From positions 62,001 through 126,000 of the forward strand of contig NZ_JAFFZN010000019.1 of assembly GCF_017676385.1 (NCBI RefSeq): a DNA stretch of 64,000 nt, written 5' to 3'. Below the pieces are notes generated by a model, which searched no databases, was not told the DNA's origin, and worked only from the letters and a program-made list of their open reading frames with translations. The position numbers and the translations under genes are program-made. Source of the stretch: Streptomyces spirodelae. GTDB lineage: Bacteria > Actinomycetota > Actinomycetes > Streptomycetales > Streptomycetaceae. Each line of letters begins with the position of its first letter. The stretch's first letter is position 1. Below, in pieces: positions 8,384 to 17,968 of this stretch.

Positions 8384-8950
8384 GGGGAGCGTGGGCGGCA
8401 GCAGACGAACGGGCGGCGGGAGGCGGGACCGGGCCGGACTCCCGGCCTGGTCCGCCGCGTTGCCGGTGACGAAACGGAGAGAAAGCGGCGAGCTCGGCGG
8501 CCCACTGCGCTCAGCCGCACAGCTGTCGGGAGCAGGGGCGGGTCACCCGGTCAACGGAAACCCGGCTGTTGGTCATTCCTCCGGGGGTCGAAGACCGTCA
8601 GGTCGGCTGCGCATGATCGCGCAGCGACGGTCTTTGCCGGAGCAGCCCAGCCCCGTAACGGTGCAGCGCGGACCCGGAACACGCCTGGCTTGCCGACGAA
8701 TGGGCACGGCTGGTGTCGGAAGCCGCCCACATCCCGTGGCAGCCACGGCGGTTGTGGTACACGGGGGCGGAGGTCGAGGCCCTCGCGGAGATCAAGAGCG
8801 CTCCGTCTACCGACTCGCCAGCCAGTTCAACTGGCGCCGCCGCAAAGTGGCAGGAAAGGTTTATTGCTGTGCCAGGGATGTGGACGCCGGTGTGAAGACC
8901 GACCGTCCGGCGGCCTGACTCAGGGACACAGGCGCTCAGGGCACAAGAGT
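8384..8950. other. intergenic stretch with no convincing gene
   Basis: No intact gene is supported. On the plus strand around 8675-8895 one frame reads WLADEWARLVSEAAHIPWQP then RRLWYTGAEVEALAEIK and then a Ser/Ala/Thr-rich tail; it looks protein-like but lacks a start and a ribosome site and I do not recognise it. It may be a gene remnant. Confidence 0.4.
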
Positions 8951-8989
8951 GCGCGCCGTGCCGGGAGAAGGGCTCCCGGCACGGCGCGC
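8951..8989 (-). terminator. strong hairpin terminator of the M4 protease gene
   Basis: A perfect 17-bp stem (8951-8967 with 8973-8989) and an AAGGG loop, about 80 bases beyond the protease stop codon. Very GC-rich, without a U-tract. Confidence 0.8.
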
Positions 8990-9066
8990 GGCCATGGTGT
9001 GCGCCCGATGCCCTCCGCCCGGCACACGCCGGTCGGAGGGCGCGGTCGGAGGGCGCTGTACGAGGG

Positions 9067-11142
9067 TTACGGGAAGGTGAGCTTGAAGCTGTTGATGTAG
9101 CCCGTGTCGGCCGGGCCCCTGTCCCGGACTCTCAGCTGCCAGGTGCCGTTGGCGTTCTCCGCCGAGGCGTCGACCGTGTAGGTGGTGTCGATGTTCGGCG
9201 TCGGGTCGGCCGCCACACTGTGCAGCCGGTACGACCTGCCGCTCGGGCCGATCAGATCGACCTGGAGGTCACCGCTGTAGGTGTGGACGATGTTCACGCC
9301 GACCTTGAGGCTGGCGGGGGCCCGCCCGGTCAGCCCGCTCGTGGTGATCTGGGAGGTCACCGCAGGGCCGGGATAGTCCGGGATCGTGACGTCGGTGTCG
9401 TTCGTGAACGTCTTGCCGTCACCCGGGTCGCCGTCGCCGGGACGGGCACCGACGGCCACACCTGCCCAGGCGTCCGCCACCGCCTTGTACTCGGCGCTGC
9501 TGGTGCCGTACAGCTCACCGGCCACGGCCAGCGTCCCGGTGCGTGCCGAGGCGTAGTTGGTGGTGGAGGTGAACTTGGTGGTCAGCGCCTTGTACCAGAT
9601 GAGCGCTGCCTTCTCGCGGCCGATCCCGGTGACCGGGAGCCCGTCGGCGGTGGGCGAGTTGTAGCTGACGCCATTGATGACCTTGGCGCCGCTGCCCTCG
9701 CTCAGCAGATAGAACCAGTGGTTGGCGGGACCGGACGAGTAGTGCACGTCGATGTTGCCGATGCCCGCGTACCAGTTGTCCTTCGAGTTGCCGTCGCGGC
9801 TGGGCTTGTCCTGGTAGCGCAGCGGGGTGCCGTTGCCGCGGATGTCTATCTTCTCGCCGATGAGGTAGTCGCCCGGGTCGGCCGAGTTGTTGGAGTGGAA
9901 CTCCACCGCGGTGGCGAAGATGTCCGAGGTCGCCTCGTTCAGGCCGCCCGACTCACCGCTGTAGATGAGGCCCGCCGTGGCCGAGGTGATGCCGTGCGTC
10001 ATCTCGTGGCCCGCGACGTCCAGCGAGGTCAGCGGCTTGCTGTTGCCGGAACCGTCGCCGTACGTCATACAGAAGCAGCTGTCGCTCCAGAAGGCGTTGA
10101 CGTAGTTGTTGCCGTAGTGGACCCGGGAGTAGGCGCCGCGGCCGTCGCCCCTGATGCCGGAGCGGCCGTAGACGTTCTTGTAGTAGTCCCAGGTCTCCGC
10201 GGCGCCGTAGTGCGCGTCGGCGCCGGCGGTCGCGGCGTTGGACGGGCTGCCGTTGCCCCAGGTGTCGGAGGTCTGGGTGAACAGCGAACCGGTGCCCGAC
10301 GTCCCGTGGTTGAGGTTGTAGGTCTTGTGGCCGCCGCGGTCGTTGTCGGTCAGCGTGTAGTTCGAGCCCGACCTGGCTGTGCTGAGGTCGACCTGGCCGC
10401 TGTACTGGGTGTTGCCGATGCCGGTCTCGATGGCCTGCCATTGGTAGAGCTTCTTGCCGGAGCGGGCGTCCGTGACGACGTGCAGCTCGTTGGGCGTGCC
10501 GTCGTCCTGGAGGCCGCCGACCACGGTCTCGTAGGCGAGGGTTGGCTTGCCCTTGGCCAGCCATACCACCTTGCGGGGCGCGCGGTCGGCGTCGGTCTTC
10601 TCCGAGCCCGCGGCGTCGGCGGCCTTGACGGCCTGCCGCTCCGCCGTGGCCGGGCGCACCCGGGCTTTGGAGGGCACGTTCTTCAGCTTGTGCTTCGAGG
10701 CGCGGAGGACCTCCTCGGTGCGGCCCTTCCCGGTGGTCTCGACCACCAGGTCACCGCCGAGGACGGGCAGGTCGTCGTAGGTGCGCTCGTAGCGGGTGTG
10801 GAGGGTGCCGTCGCGGTCCTTGAGCACGTCGCGGACGACCAGTTTCTCCTTGGCGCCGAGGCCCAGCTTCTTCGCGGTGGCGGCCTTCTTGCTGTCGGCC
10901 TTCCGCAGCAGCGCGGCGCGCTGGTCCGGCGAGAGATCGGCGGGCAGGGCACCCCGGTCGGCTCCCTTGGCCGCCGCCGATCCGGCGCCGGCGCGGCTCT
11001 GGTCGTCGGCCGTCGCCGGGCCGGTCTGTACGGCCACCGAGAGCAGGGCCGCGACCGCGCCGAGCGCGATGCCGGCCGACGCCTTGGGGTGCGGACGTCT
11101 GTGGGAGGTGGCGGACTTTCTGTGGGAGGTTGATCTTCGCAA
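9067..11142 (-). CDS. secreted M4-family (thermolysin-like) zinc metalloprotease with P-domain
   Basis: A 691-residue secreted prepro-protease. The TTG at 11142 is chosen because AAGGAG lies six bases upstream; the protein then starts LRRSTSHRKSATSHRRPH, followed by a hydrophobic signal core ending near GPATA. A propeptide of about 190 residues with an FTP/PepSY-like region follows (LVVRDVLKDRDGTLHTRYER). The catalytic domain has DVAGHEMTHG around residue 378 with the two zinc His and the catalytic Glu, and the third ligand in SGGLNEATSDIFATAVEF. The last roughly 110 residues form a proprotein-convertase P-domain ending INSFKLTFP. It should degrade extracellular protein. The gene is monocistronic, with a strong terminator downstream. 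Confidence 0.93.
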   Translation of the reverse strand: MRRSTSHRKSATSHRRPHPKASAGIALGAVAALLSVAVQTGPATADDQSRAGAGSAAAKGADRGALPADLSPDQRAALLRKADSKKAATAKKLGLGAKEKLVVRDVLKDRDGTLHTRYERTYDDLPVLGGDLVVETTGKGRTEEVLRASKHKLKNVPSKARVRPATAERQAVKAADAAGSEKTDADRAPRKVVWLAKGKPTLAYETVVGGLQDDGTPNELHVVTDARSGKKLYQWQAIETGIGNTQYSGQVDLSTARSGSNYTLTDNDRGGHKTYNLNHGTSGTGSLFTQTSDTWGNGSPSNAATAGADAHYGAAETWDYYKNVYGRSGIRGDGRGAYSRVHYGNNYVNAFWSDSCFCMTYGDGSGNSKPLTSLDVAGHEMTHGITSATAGLIYSGESGGLNEATSDIFATAVEFHSNNSADPGDYLIGEKIDIRGNGTPLRYQDKPSRDGNSKDNWYAGIGNIDVHYSSGPANHWFYLLSEGSGAKVINGVSYNSPTADGLPVTGIGREKAALIWYKALTTKFTSTTNYASARTGTLAVAGELYGTSSAEYKAVADAWAGVAVGARPGDGDPGDGKTFTNDTDVTIPDYPGPAVTSQITTSGLTGRAPASLKVGVNIVHTYSGDLQVDLIGPSGRSYRLHSVAADPTPNIDTTYTVDASAENANGTWQLRVRDRGPADTGYINSFKLTFP

Positions 11143-11589
11143 TGCTGACTCCTTCTGCGGGCCGCAGGGATGTGCGGCCTGGGAGACCGGGCGGCGGATG
11201 ACCGTCCGGGCAGATCTCGGCAGAACAAGGCGGAGCAAGGCAGAGCAAGGCCGCACCGGTGGGGCCAGTGCAACCGGTGGAACTGATGTGGCGATCGGAG
11301 CTGCCCCGAACACCACGTGGGGGAACGGCCGCTCGACGTTCGCGCGGTTGCGCGGCGGCCAGTCGCAGAGTGCCACCCGGACGCGCGCCTGTCAGGAGCG
11401 CATCAAGGGTTTGGCCGGAAACAGTCCGTTGTCCGCCAGTGCGCGTCCGCTATCCGGAGCGAAGACCGCGCCCCGAAGGGCCGCGGGGATCGGCGCGCTC
11501 CCGCCCCCGAACGCTCCCGCAGCCCGCAGGCGACGGTCAGGGGCAGCCCCTTACCGGAACAGGCGGGAGGTGCGCCAAGTGCCGCCGGA
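11143..11589. other. intergenic region upstream of the M4 protease
   Basis: No gene seen in these 447 bases. It holds the leader and presumably the promoter of the protease gene. Three imperfect 10-bp repeats of the GAGCAAGGCA type lie at 11223-11252, about 80-110 bases before the TTG start; their role is unknown. No -35/-10 pair stands out. Confidence 0.5.
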
Positions 11590-13038
11590 TCAGCCCTGGT
11601 CCGTACGGACCTCCGCGCGGTCGCCGCCCCACCGGGTGTGGAACGTGCCCTCCCGGTCGCGGCGCCGATACGTGTGCGCGCCGAAGTAGTCGCGCTGCGC
11701 CTGGGTGAGAGCGGCGGGCAGATGCTCGGCGCGCAGCCCGTCGTAGTAGGCAAGTGCCCCCGAGATACCTGGCGTCGGCACCCCGTGCCGCGCGGAAGCG
11801 GCGGCGATCCGGCGCCACGCCCCCTGCGCCCCGCCCAGCTCCCGCGCGAACTCCGGATCGGCCAGCAGCGTGGGGAGCCCGGGACGCTCGGCGAACGACG
11901 CGCGGATACGGTCCAGGAACGCCGCCCGGATGATGCAGCCCGCACGCCAGATCGCGGCGACGCGGGACAGGTCGATCCCCCAGCCGAACTCCTCGCTGCC
12001 GGCCCGGATCATGTCCCAGCCCTGGGCGTAGGAGATGACCTTGGAGGCGTACAGCGCCTGCTCGACCTGCTCGGCGAAGCGGTCCGCCTCCGCCTCCGGC
12101 AGCGGCTCCGCGCCCGGTCCCGGAAGCGCCGCCGCGGCTTGGCGCAGCCCGGTGTGGCCGGACTGCGAGCGGGCGAAGACCGCCTGTGCGATGCCCGGCA
12201 CCGGCACTCCGAGATCCAGTGCCGTCTGCACCGTCCAGCGCCCGGTGCCCTTCTGCTCCGCGCGGTCCGCCACCACGTCGACGAACGGCAGGCCGGTGTC
12301 CGCGTCGGTGTGGGTGAGGACCTGAGCGGTGATCTCGATGAGGTAGGAGTCCAGCCGGCCCCGGTTCCAGCCGCGGAAGATCTCCGCGATCTCGGCGGGC
12401 CTGCGCCCGGCGACCTTCCGCAGCAGGTCGTACGCCTCCGCGATGAGCTGCATGTCCGCGTACTCGATGCCGTTGTGCACCATCTTCACGAAGTGGCCGG
12501 CGCCGTCGGGGCCGATGTGCGCGGCGCACGGCGCGCCGTCCGGGGCGCGGGCCGCGATCCGCTCCAGCAGCGGGCCCAGCACCTCGTACGCCTCCGCTGA
12601 GCCGCCCGGCATGATGCTCGGGCCCAGCAGCGCGCCCTCCTCGCCGCCTGAGATACCCGTGCCGGCGAAGTGGATTCCGCGCTCGCGCAGCGCCGCCTCC
12701 CGGCGGCGGGTGTCGGCGAAGTGCGCGTTGCCCCCGTCGACGATGACGTCACCGGGCTCCAGCAGTCCGGCGAACTCCTCGAGCACCGCGTCCGTCGGTC
12801 CGCCCGCCTTCACCATGACCACCAGGCAGCGGGGCCTGCGCAGGGCCGCCACGAACTCCCGGGCCGAGGTGGTGGGTACGAAGTCGCCCTCGTCGCCGAA
12901 CTCCTCGACCAGCTCCCGGGTCCGCGCCTCGGTGCGGTTGTGCAGCGCGACGGTGCAGCCGCCGCGGGCGAAGTTCCGCGCCAGGTTGCGCCCCATGACG
13001 GCCAGTCCCGTGACGCCGATCTGCGCCGAAGCTGTCAT
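11590..13038 (-). CDS. gnd: 6-phosphogluconate dehydrogenase, decarboxylating
   Basis: A 482-residue cytosolic enzyme converting 6-phosphogluconate to ribulose 5-phosphate and CO2, the last oxidative step of the pentose phosphate pathway. The Rossmann start IGVTGLAVMGRNLARNFA carries the GxAxxG loop and is followed by ALHNRTEARTRE, the NADP-type pocket. Active-site signatures are GTGISGGEEGALLGPSIMPG and HFVKMVHNGIEYADMQLIAE with the catalytic Lys and the substrate His-Asn. Length is that of the long, NADP-dependent form. The ATG at 13038 is preferred over one six bases upstream because AGGG is then correctly spaced. The gene lies 107 bp after the polymerase-like gene on the same strand, so co-transcription is possible. 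Confidence 0.95.
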   Translation of the reverse strand: MTASAQIGVTGLAVMGRNLARNFARGGCTVALHNRTEARTRELVEEFGDEGDFVPTTSAREFVAALRRPRCLVVMVKAGGPTDAVLEEFAGLLEPGDVIVDGGNAHFADTRRREAALRERGIHFAGTGISGGEEGALLGPSIMPGGSAEAYEVLGPLLERIAARAPDGAPCAAHIGPDGAGHFVKMVHNGIEYADMQLIAEAYDLLRKVAGRRPAEIAEIFRGWNRGRLDSYLIEITAQVLTHTDADTGLPFVDVVADRAEQKGTGRWTVQTALDLGVPVPGIAQAVFARSQSGHTGLRQAAAALPGPGAEPLPEAEADRFAEQVEQALYASKVISYAQGWDMIRAGSEEFGWGIDLSRVAAIWRAGCIIRAAFLDRIRASFAERPGLPTLLADPEFARELGGAQGAWRRIAAASARHGVPTPGISGALAYYDGLRAEHLPAALTQAQRDYFGAHTYRRRDREGTFHTRWGGDRAEVRTDQG

Positions 13039-13145
13039 GTCCATCCCTCTCGGCTCTCGGGTACCGGGCCTGCACGACTGCCCACCGATCGTCTCCTGAC
13101 ACGCCCGGGACCGCTCGCTTCCTGGTGCCCCGCGGCGCGTCCGGG

Positions 13146-14951
13146 TCACTTGGCGTCGGCGTAGCACTCCACGACGGCCGTGGTGAAGGTGAACCGCACG
13201 GGGGTCGGTCCGAACGCGGCGACGGCCGCCTGCTCGCCCGCCGCCGTGATCGCCTCCCGTACCTCCTCGGCCTCCTCGGCGGGGCAGTGCACGATGACCT
13301 CGTCGTGCTGGAAGAACACCAGTTCGGCGGCCAGGTGGGCGAGCCGCTGCCGCAGTGCGGCCAGCATCAGCACCGCCCAGTCGGCCGCGCTGCCCTGCAC
13401 CACGAAGTTCCGGGCGAACCGGCCCCGCGCGCGGGCGGCCGGGCCGCTGTCCGAGGGCCACTCCGCCTCGTCCCGCCCGCCCAGCCCCTCACCCGCCTCA
13501 GGACCCGTCTCCTCCCCGTCCTGGCCGCCATCGCCGCCCTGGCTCACGGGCGGACAGGTGCGGCCCAGATGGGTGCGGACCAGCCGCCCTTCCTCGCCCG
13601 CGCGCGCCGCCTCGTCGACGTACGACACGGCGGCGGGGAACCGTCTTCGCAGCGCGGCCAGGTTCCGCAGCCCCTCACCGCTGGTCTGGCCGTAGATCGC
13701 GCCCAGCAGGGCCAGTTTGGCCTGGTCGCGGTCGCCGGAGAACGCCCGCTCGGAGAGGGCCGTGTACAGGTCCCGTTCGCCACCGGCCACCGCCATCAGG
13801 CCCGGGTCCCGGGAGACGGCGGCCAGCACCCGCGGCTCCATCTGGTCGGCGTCCGCCACCACCAGCCGCCATCCCGGCTCGGCGACCACCGCCCGGCGCA
13901 CCACCTTGGGGATCTGCAGCGCACCGCCCCCGTTGGTCGTCCAACGGCCGGAAGCCGCGCCGCCGGGCACGTATTCGGCGCGGAAACGCCCGTCCCGCAC
14001 CCAGGAACGCAGCCAGCTCCAGCCGTGCGCGGTGTAGAGCCGGTAGAGCTTCTTGTAGCGCAGCAGCGGCTCGACCGCGGGGTGGTCCACCTTGCGCAGC
14101 TCCCAGGCCCGGGTGGAACCCAGCCTGATCCCTGCGCGGGCGAACGCCTGCAGTACGTCCCCGGGCAGATCCGGCCGCACCCGTTCGCCCGGCCCGAAGG
14201 CCCGCGACACCTCCTCCTCCAGCTCCACCAGCCGTCTCGGCAGCCCACTGCCCGCGTAGCGCTCCCCCAGCAGTTCGTCCAGCAGCGCCCGGTGGATCTC
14301 CGCGCTCCAGGGCACCCCGGCGGCCGTCATCTCCCCGGCCACCAGGGTTCCGGCGGACTCTCCGGCCAGCAGCAGCCGCATCCGGTCCGGATGCTCGGCC
14401 CGCGCGGTGCGGTCCAGCTGTGCCGCGTACACCTCCAGCAGGGCCTCCAGCGGGTCGGCCCCGTCGGGCAGCGGGACCGGACCCGTCTCGAACAGCGAGG
14501 GCTGGGGGTCCGTCTCGCGCGGGGACGGCTGCCGGTCCGGTGGCACCGGCCGGCCGTGCAACCGTGCCCAGGCGGCGGGCAGCGAGCGCGGTTCGCCCGC
14601 CCGGCCCTCGTGGCCCAGCAGCAGAGCCTCCGCCGTCTCCACCTCATAGCACCGCTCGACCCGCACCCCGGCGGCCGCCAGCGCGTGCTGCACCTCCGGT
14701 GTGGCGCGCCACACCCAGCGCACCGTCCTGGGCCGGGCCCGTACGGCAGCCGCCGCCGACTCCTCCGTGTACACCGGACCGGCGGGGCGGCCCCGGGAGT
14801 CGAGCGGGCACACCCGCACCCGGCCACCGGCCGCCGGCACCAGCGCCCACCGGCCCGCGACAGGCGACCCACCGCTTCCGGTGGCAGGCGCCTGGCCGCC
14901 ACCCGCGGCAGGCGCCGTCCGCGTCGCCGGCCGAGCCCCCGTCTCCTCCAT
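13146..14951 (-). CDS. PolA-like bifunctional 3'-5' exonuclease/DNA polymerase family protein
   Basis: A 601-residue protein with a family A polymerase core but no 5'-nuclease domain. Palm motif A reads VVADADQMEPRVLAAVSRD, the finger motif B region RDQAKLALLGAIYGQTSGEG supplies the Arg, Lys and Tyr-Gly, and motif C reads VFFQHDEVIVHC with the catalytic HDE. The first roughly 200 residues correspond to the exonuclease domain, yet I cannot see the DEDD acidic residues, so proofreading may be lost. A Gly/Glu/Asp-rich insertion of about 40 residues lies between motifs B and C. This is an actinobacterial paralogue separate from housekeeping PolA. Start ATG at 14951 follows a GGGAG element. It is divergent from the TetR gene. 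Confidence 0.88.
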   Translation of the reverse strand: MEETGARPATRTAPAAGGGQAPATGSGGSPVAGRWALVPAAGGRVRVCPLDSRGRPAGPVYTEESAAAAVRARPRTVRWVWRATPEVQHALAAAGVRVERCYEVETAEALLLGHEGRAGEPRSLPAAWARLHGRPVPPDRQPSPRETDPQPSLFETGPVPLPDGADPLEALLEVYAAQLDRTARAEHPDRMRLLLAGESAGTLVAGEMTAAGVPWSAEIHRALLDELLGERYAGSGLPRRLVELEEEVSRAFGPGERVRPDLPGDVLQAFARAGIRLGSTRAWELRKVDHPAVEPLLRYKKLYRLYTAHGWSWLRSWVRDGRFRAEYVPGGAASGRWTTNGGGALQIPKVVRRAVVAEPGWRLVVADADQMEPRVLAAVSRDPGLMAVAGGERDLYTALSERAFSGDRDQAKLALLGAIYGQTSGEGLRNLAALRRRFPAAVSYVDEAARAGEEGRLVRTHLGRTCPPVSQGGDGGQDGEETGPEAGEGLGGRDEAEWPSDSGPAARARGRFARNFVVQGSAADWAVLMLAALRQRLAHLAAELVFFQHDEVIVHCPAEEAEEVREAITAAGEQAAVAAFGPTPVRFTFTTAVVECYADAK

Positions 14952-15093
14952 ACCGGGAGTCTCCCAGCCACCTCTGACAACGGCCCCGAGCCGCCGCCGG
15001 GTACACCCGCGGGCCGCCTGAGTGCGCCAGCTGATCGAATCCGGGCCGGGCGCGGGTGGGGCGGTGCCATACTTCCTGCCACCGCCCCACTTG

Positions 15094-15175
15094 GAGACCA
15101 GGGCCGAGACCAGGCCGAGACCAGGCCGAGACCAGGGCTGAGACCAGGCCGCGAGATCAGGGCCGAGACCAGGGA
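15094..15175. repeat. seven-copy 11-13 bp tandem repeat in a divergent promoter region
   Basis: Seven head-to-tail copies of GAGACCAGG(G)CC, 11 to 13 bases each, fill the space directly before the TetR start codon at 15181. The period is close to one helical turn. The array may bind a regulator or be a slippage-prone minisatellite; the sequence alone does not decide. Confidence 0.8.
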
Positions 15176-15180
15176 CCGAT

Positions 15181-15852
15181 GTGAACAAGACCCAACAGCG
15201 TGGCTCACGCACTCCTGCCGCATCCCGTGGGACCGAGGGAGGCACCGAGCGATCTCAGGAGCGACGCGCCGAGCTGCTGGCGACCGGGCGCCGGCTGTTC
15301 GCCGACACCTCCTACGACGCTCTGTCCATGGACGACATCGCCCGCAGCGCCGGGGTGGCGAAGGGGCTGATCTACTACTACTTCACCAACAAGCGCGGCT
15401 ACTACCTGGCGATCATCGAGCAGGCCGTCACCGAACTGATCGTCCGGGCGACGAGCGGTGGCGAGCTGCCCCGCACCGAGCGTATCCACCGCACCATCGA
15501 CGGCTATCTGGCCTATGCACAGCACAACCACGCGGCCTATCGCGCCATCGTCACCGGGGGAGTGGGCCACGACGAGCAGGTCCTCGCCATCCGCGACCGG
15601 GCGCGCGAACAGTTGCTGGGCGCCATCGCCGAGGGCGCCTGGGGCCACCCCGACGCCCCGCCGCTCGCCCGGAAGGCCCTGGTGGGCTGGCTGTCCTCGG
15701 TGGAGGGCGTCACCCTCGACTGGCTCGCCCACCCGCAGAAGCTCTCCCGTGAGCAGCTCTGCGCGCTGCTCACCCGCACCTTGGACAGCACGCTGGAGGT
15801 CGTCGGAGAGTTCGATCCCGCCCTGCCTCCGCCCACGCGGACGGCTCCCTGA
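15181..15852 (+). CDS. TetR-family transcriptional regulator
   Basis: A 223-residue regulator beginning at a GTG. After a polar 30-residue leader comes the TetR DNA-binding domain: RAELLATGRRLFADTSYDAL then SMDDIARSAGVAKGLIYYYF and TNKRGYYLAIIEQAV. The C-terminal ligand domain (GYLAYAQHNHAAYRAIVTGG onward) resembles regulators of fatty-acid or lipid genes, and its ligand is unknown. The start codon follows immediately on the tandem-repeat array, so the leader of its mRNA would contain the repeats. Possible targets are itself, the divergent polymerase-like gene, or the GlsB-like gene 74 bp downstream. Confidence 0.9.
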   Translation: MNKTQQRGSRTPAASRGTEGGTERSQERRAELLATGRRLFADTSYDALSMDDIARSAGVAKGLIYYYFTNKRGYYLAIIEQAVTELIVRATSGGELPRTERIHRTIDGYLAYAQHNHAAYRAIVTGGVGHDEQVLAIRDRAREQLLGAIAEGAWGHPDAPPLARKALVGWLSSVEGVTLDWLAHPQKLSREQLCALLTRTLDSTLEVVGEFDPALPPPTRTAP

Positions 15853-15926
15853 GCGGCACCGGCATATCTCCGCCCTTTCGGGACACCCGTCCCATCGAGA
15901 GTGTCCATCCGGCTGAGAGGGAAACC

Positions 15927-16202
15927 ATGGACATATCGGGTCTCATCAGCGCGCTCATCGTCGGTGTCATCATCGGCGCGCTCGGCCGGCTGGTGCTGCC
16001 GGGCAGGCAGCGGGTCGGCCTGGTGTGGACGGTCGTGGTGGGCATCATCGCCGCACTCGTCGGCACCGGCATAGCGGGCGCCGTCGGTGTGGCCGACACC
16101 AGGGGATTCGACTGGATCGAGCTGATCATCCAGGTCGCCCTGGCGGCGGTCGGCGTCGCCGCGCTGGAGGGTGCCCGCGCGGGCGGACGGGTGCACCGCT
16201 AG
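15927..16202 (+). CDS. GlsB/YeaQ/YmgE-type stress-response membrane protein
   Basis: A 91-residue protein with three membrane segments: SGLISALIVGVIIGALGRLV, VGLVWTVVVGIIAALVGTGI and LIIQVALAAVGVAALEG. The short Gly-rich helices and the GRLVLPGRQ turn are typical of the transglycosylase-associated/YeaQ family, whose members are induced by stress but lack a defined biochemical function. Start ATG is preceded by GAGAGGG at good distance. It may be read together with the TetR gene 74 bp upstream. A hairpin terminator follows. Confidence 0.88.
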   Translation: MDISGLISALIVGVIIGALGRLVLPGRQRVGLVWTVVVGIIAALVGTGIAGAVGVADTRGFDWIELIIQVALAAVGVAALEGARAGGRVHR

Positions 16203-16241
16203 CCGCCGGGCTGCGGCGCACGGTGCCGCAGCGGCATGGGT

Positions 16242-16272
16242 CAGGCCCCGCGGCCGACTGCCGCGGGGCCTG
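16242..16272. terminator. bidirectional hairpin terminator
   Basis: A perfect 13-bp stem CAGGCCCCGCGGC (16242-16254) pairing with 16260-16272, loop CGACT, between the convergent GlsB-like and chitinase genes. Confidence 0.8.
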
Positions 16273-16293
16273 GGTGTGCCGCCGAGCGCTCGC

Positions 16294-17607
<1,314 letters not shown>

Positions 17608-17660
17608 GGTCACCTCGCGTGTGGGGTGCGGGGGGTGTGGTGCCGGTCGTACGTTCGAGG

Positions 17661-17701
17661 AATGTAGAAGGACTAGACCAGTGCGTCAATGGTTCGGACC
17701 A
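17661..17701 (-). promoter_or_regulatory. chitinase promoter with two DasR-type (dre) repeats
   Basis: On the minus strand TTGACG (17689-17684), a 17-bp spacer and TACATT (17666-17661) form the promoter. It is flanked and overlapped by two 12-bp repeats, TGGTCCGAACCA (17701-17690) and TGGTCTAGTCCT (17680-17669). These match the direct repeats known in Streptomyces chitinase promoters and the DasR consensus TGGTCTAGACCA. The centres are 21 bp apart, two helical turns. Confidence 0.85.
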
Positions 17702-17968
17702 ATTTCGGAGACCGTCTCCGTGGCCGCCCCGGACCCTGGCCGCCCCCGGCCCGCGCGCGGTGCGTCGCCGTACGCCGGTGACGTGCCGCCCTCGATCGGG
17801 CATACTCCAACTCGCCGCAGCCGCTGGTCAGCCACCCTCGCGATCCGACGGTGCAGTATCACGGCAGGGGCAGCGGCACCCCCGGTCCGCCAGCGGGCCG
17901 GTGTCCCTCGGCGACCCGCCTCACCCCGGCGTCGTCGCCGTAGTTCCTGACCCGAAGGAGAGCGCGCC
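17702..17968. other. intergenic region between chitinase promoter and acyl-CoA dehydrogenase
   Basis: No gene seen. The stretch should contain the acyl-CoA dehydrogenase promoter; GAAGGAGAG lies just before its ATG. No clear -35/-10 pair or operator is visible. Confidence 0.4.

Noticed and set aside
15094-15175. CRISPR-like array
   Set aside because: Units are 11-13 bp and contiguous, with no spacers and no cas genes in the window.
13125-15752. 875-residue plus-strand open frame
   Set aside because: It is antisense to the polymerase-like gene and overlaps the TetR gene out of frame; low-complexity Arg/Pro/Gly content.
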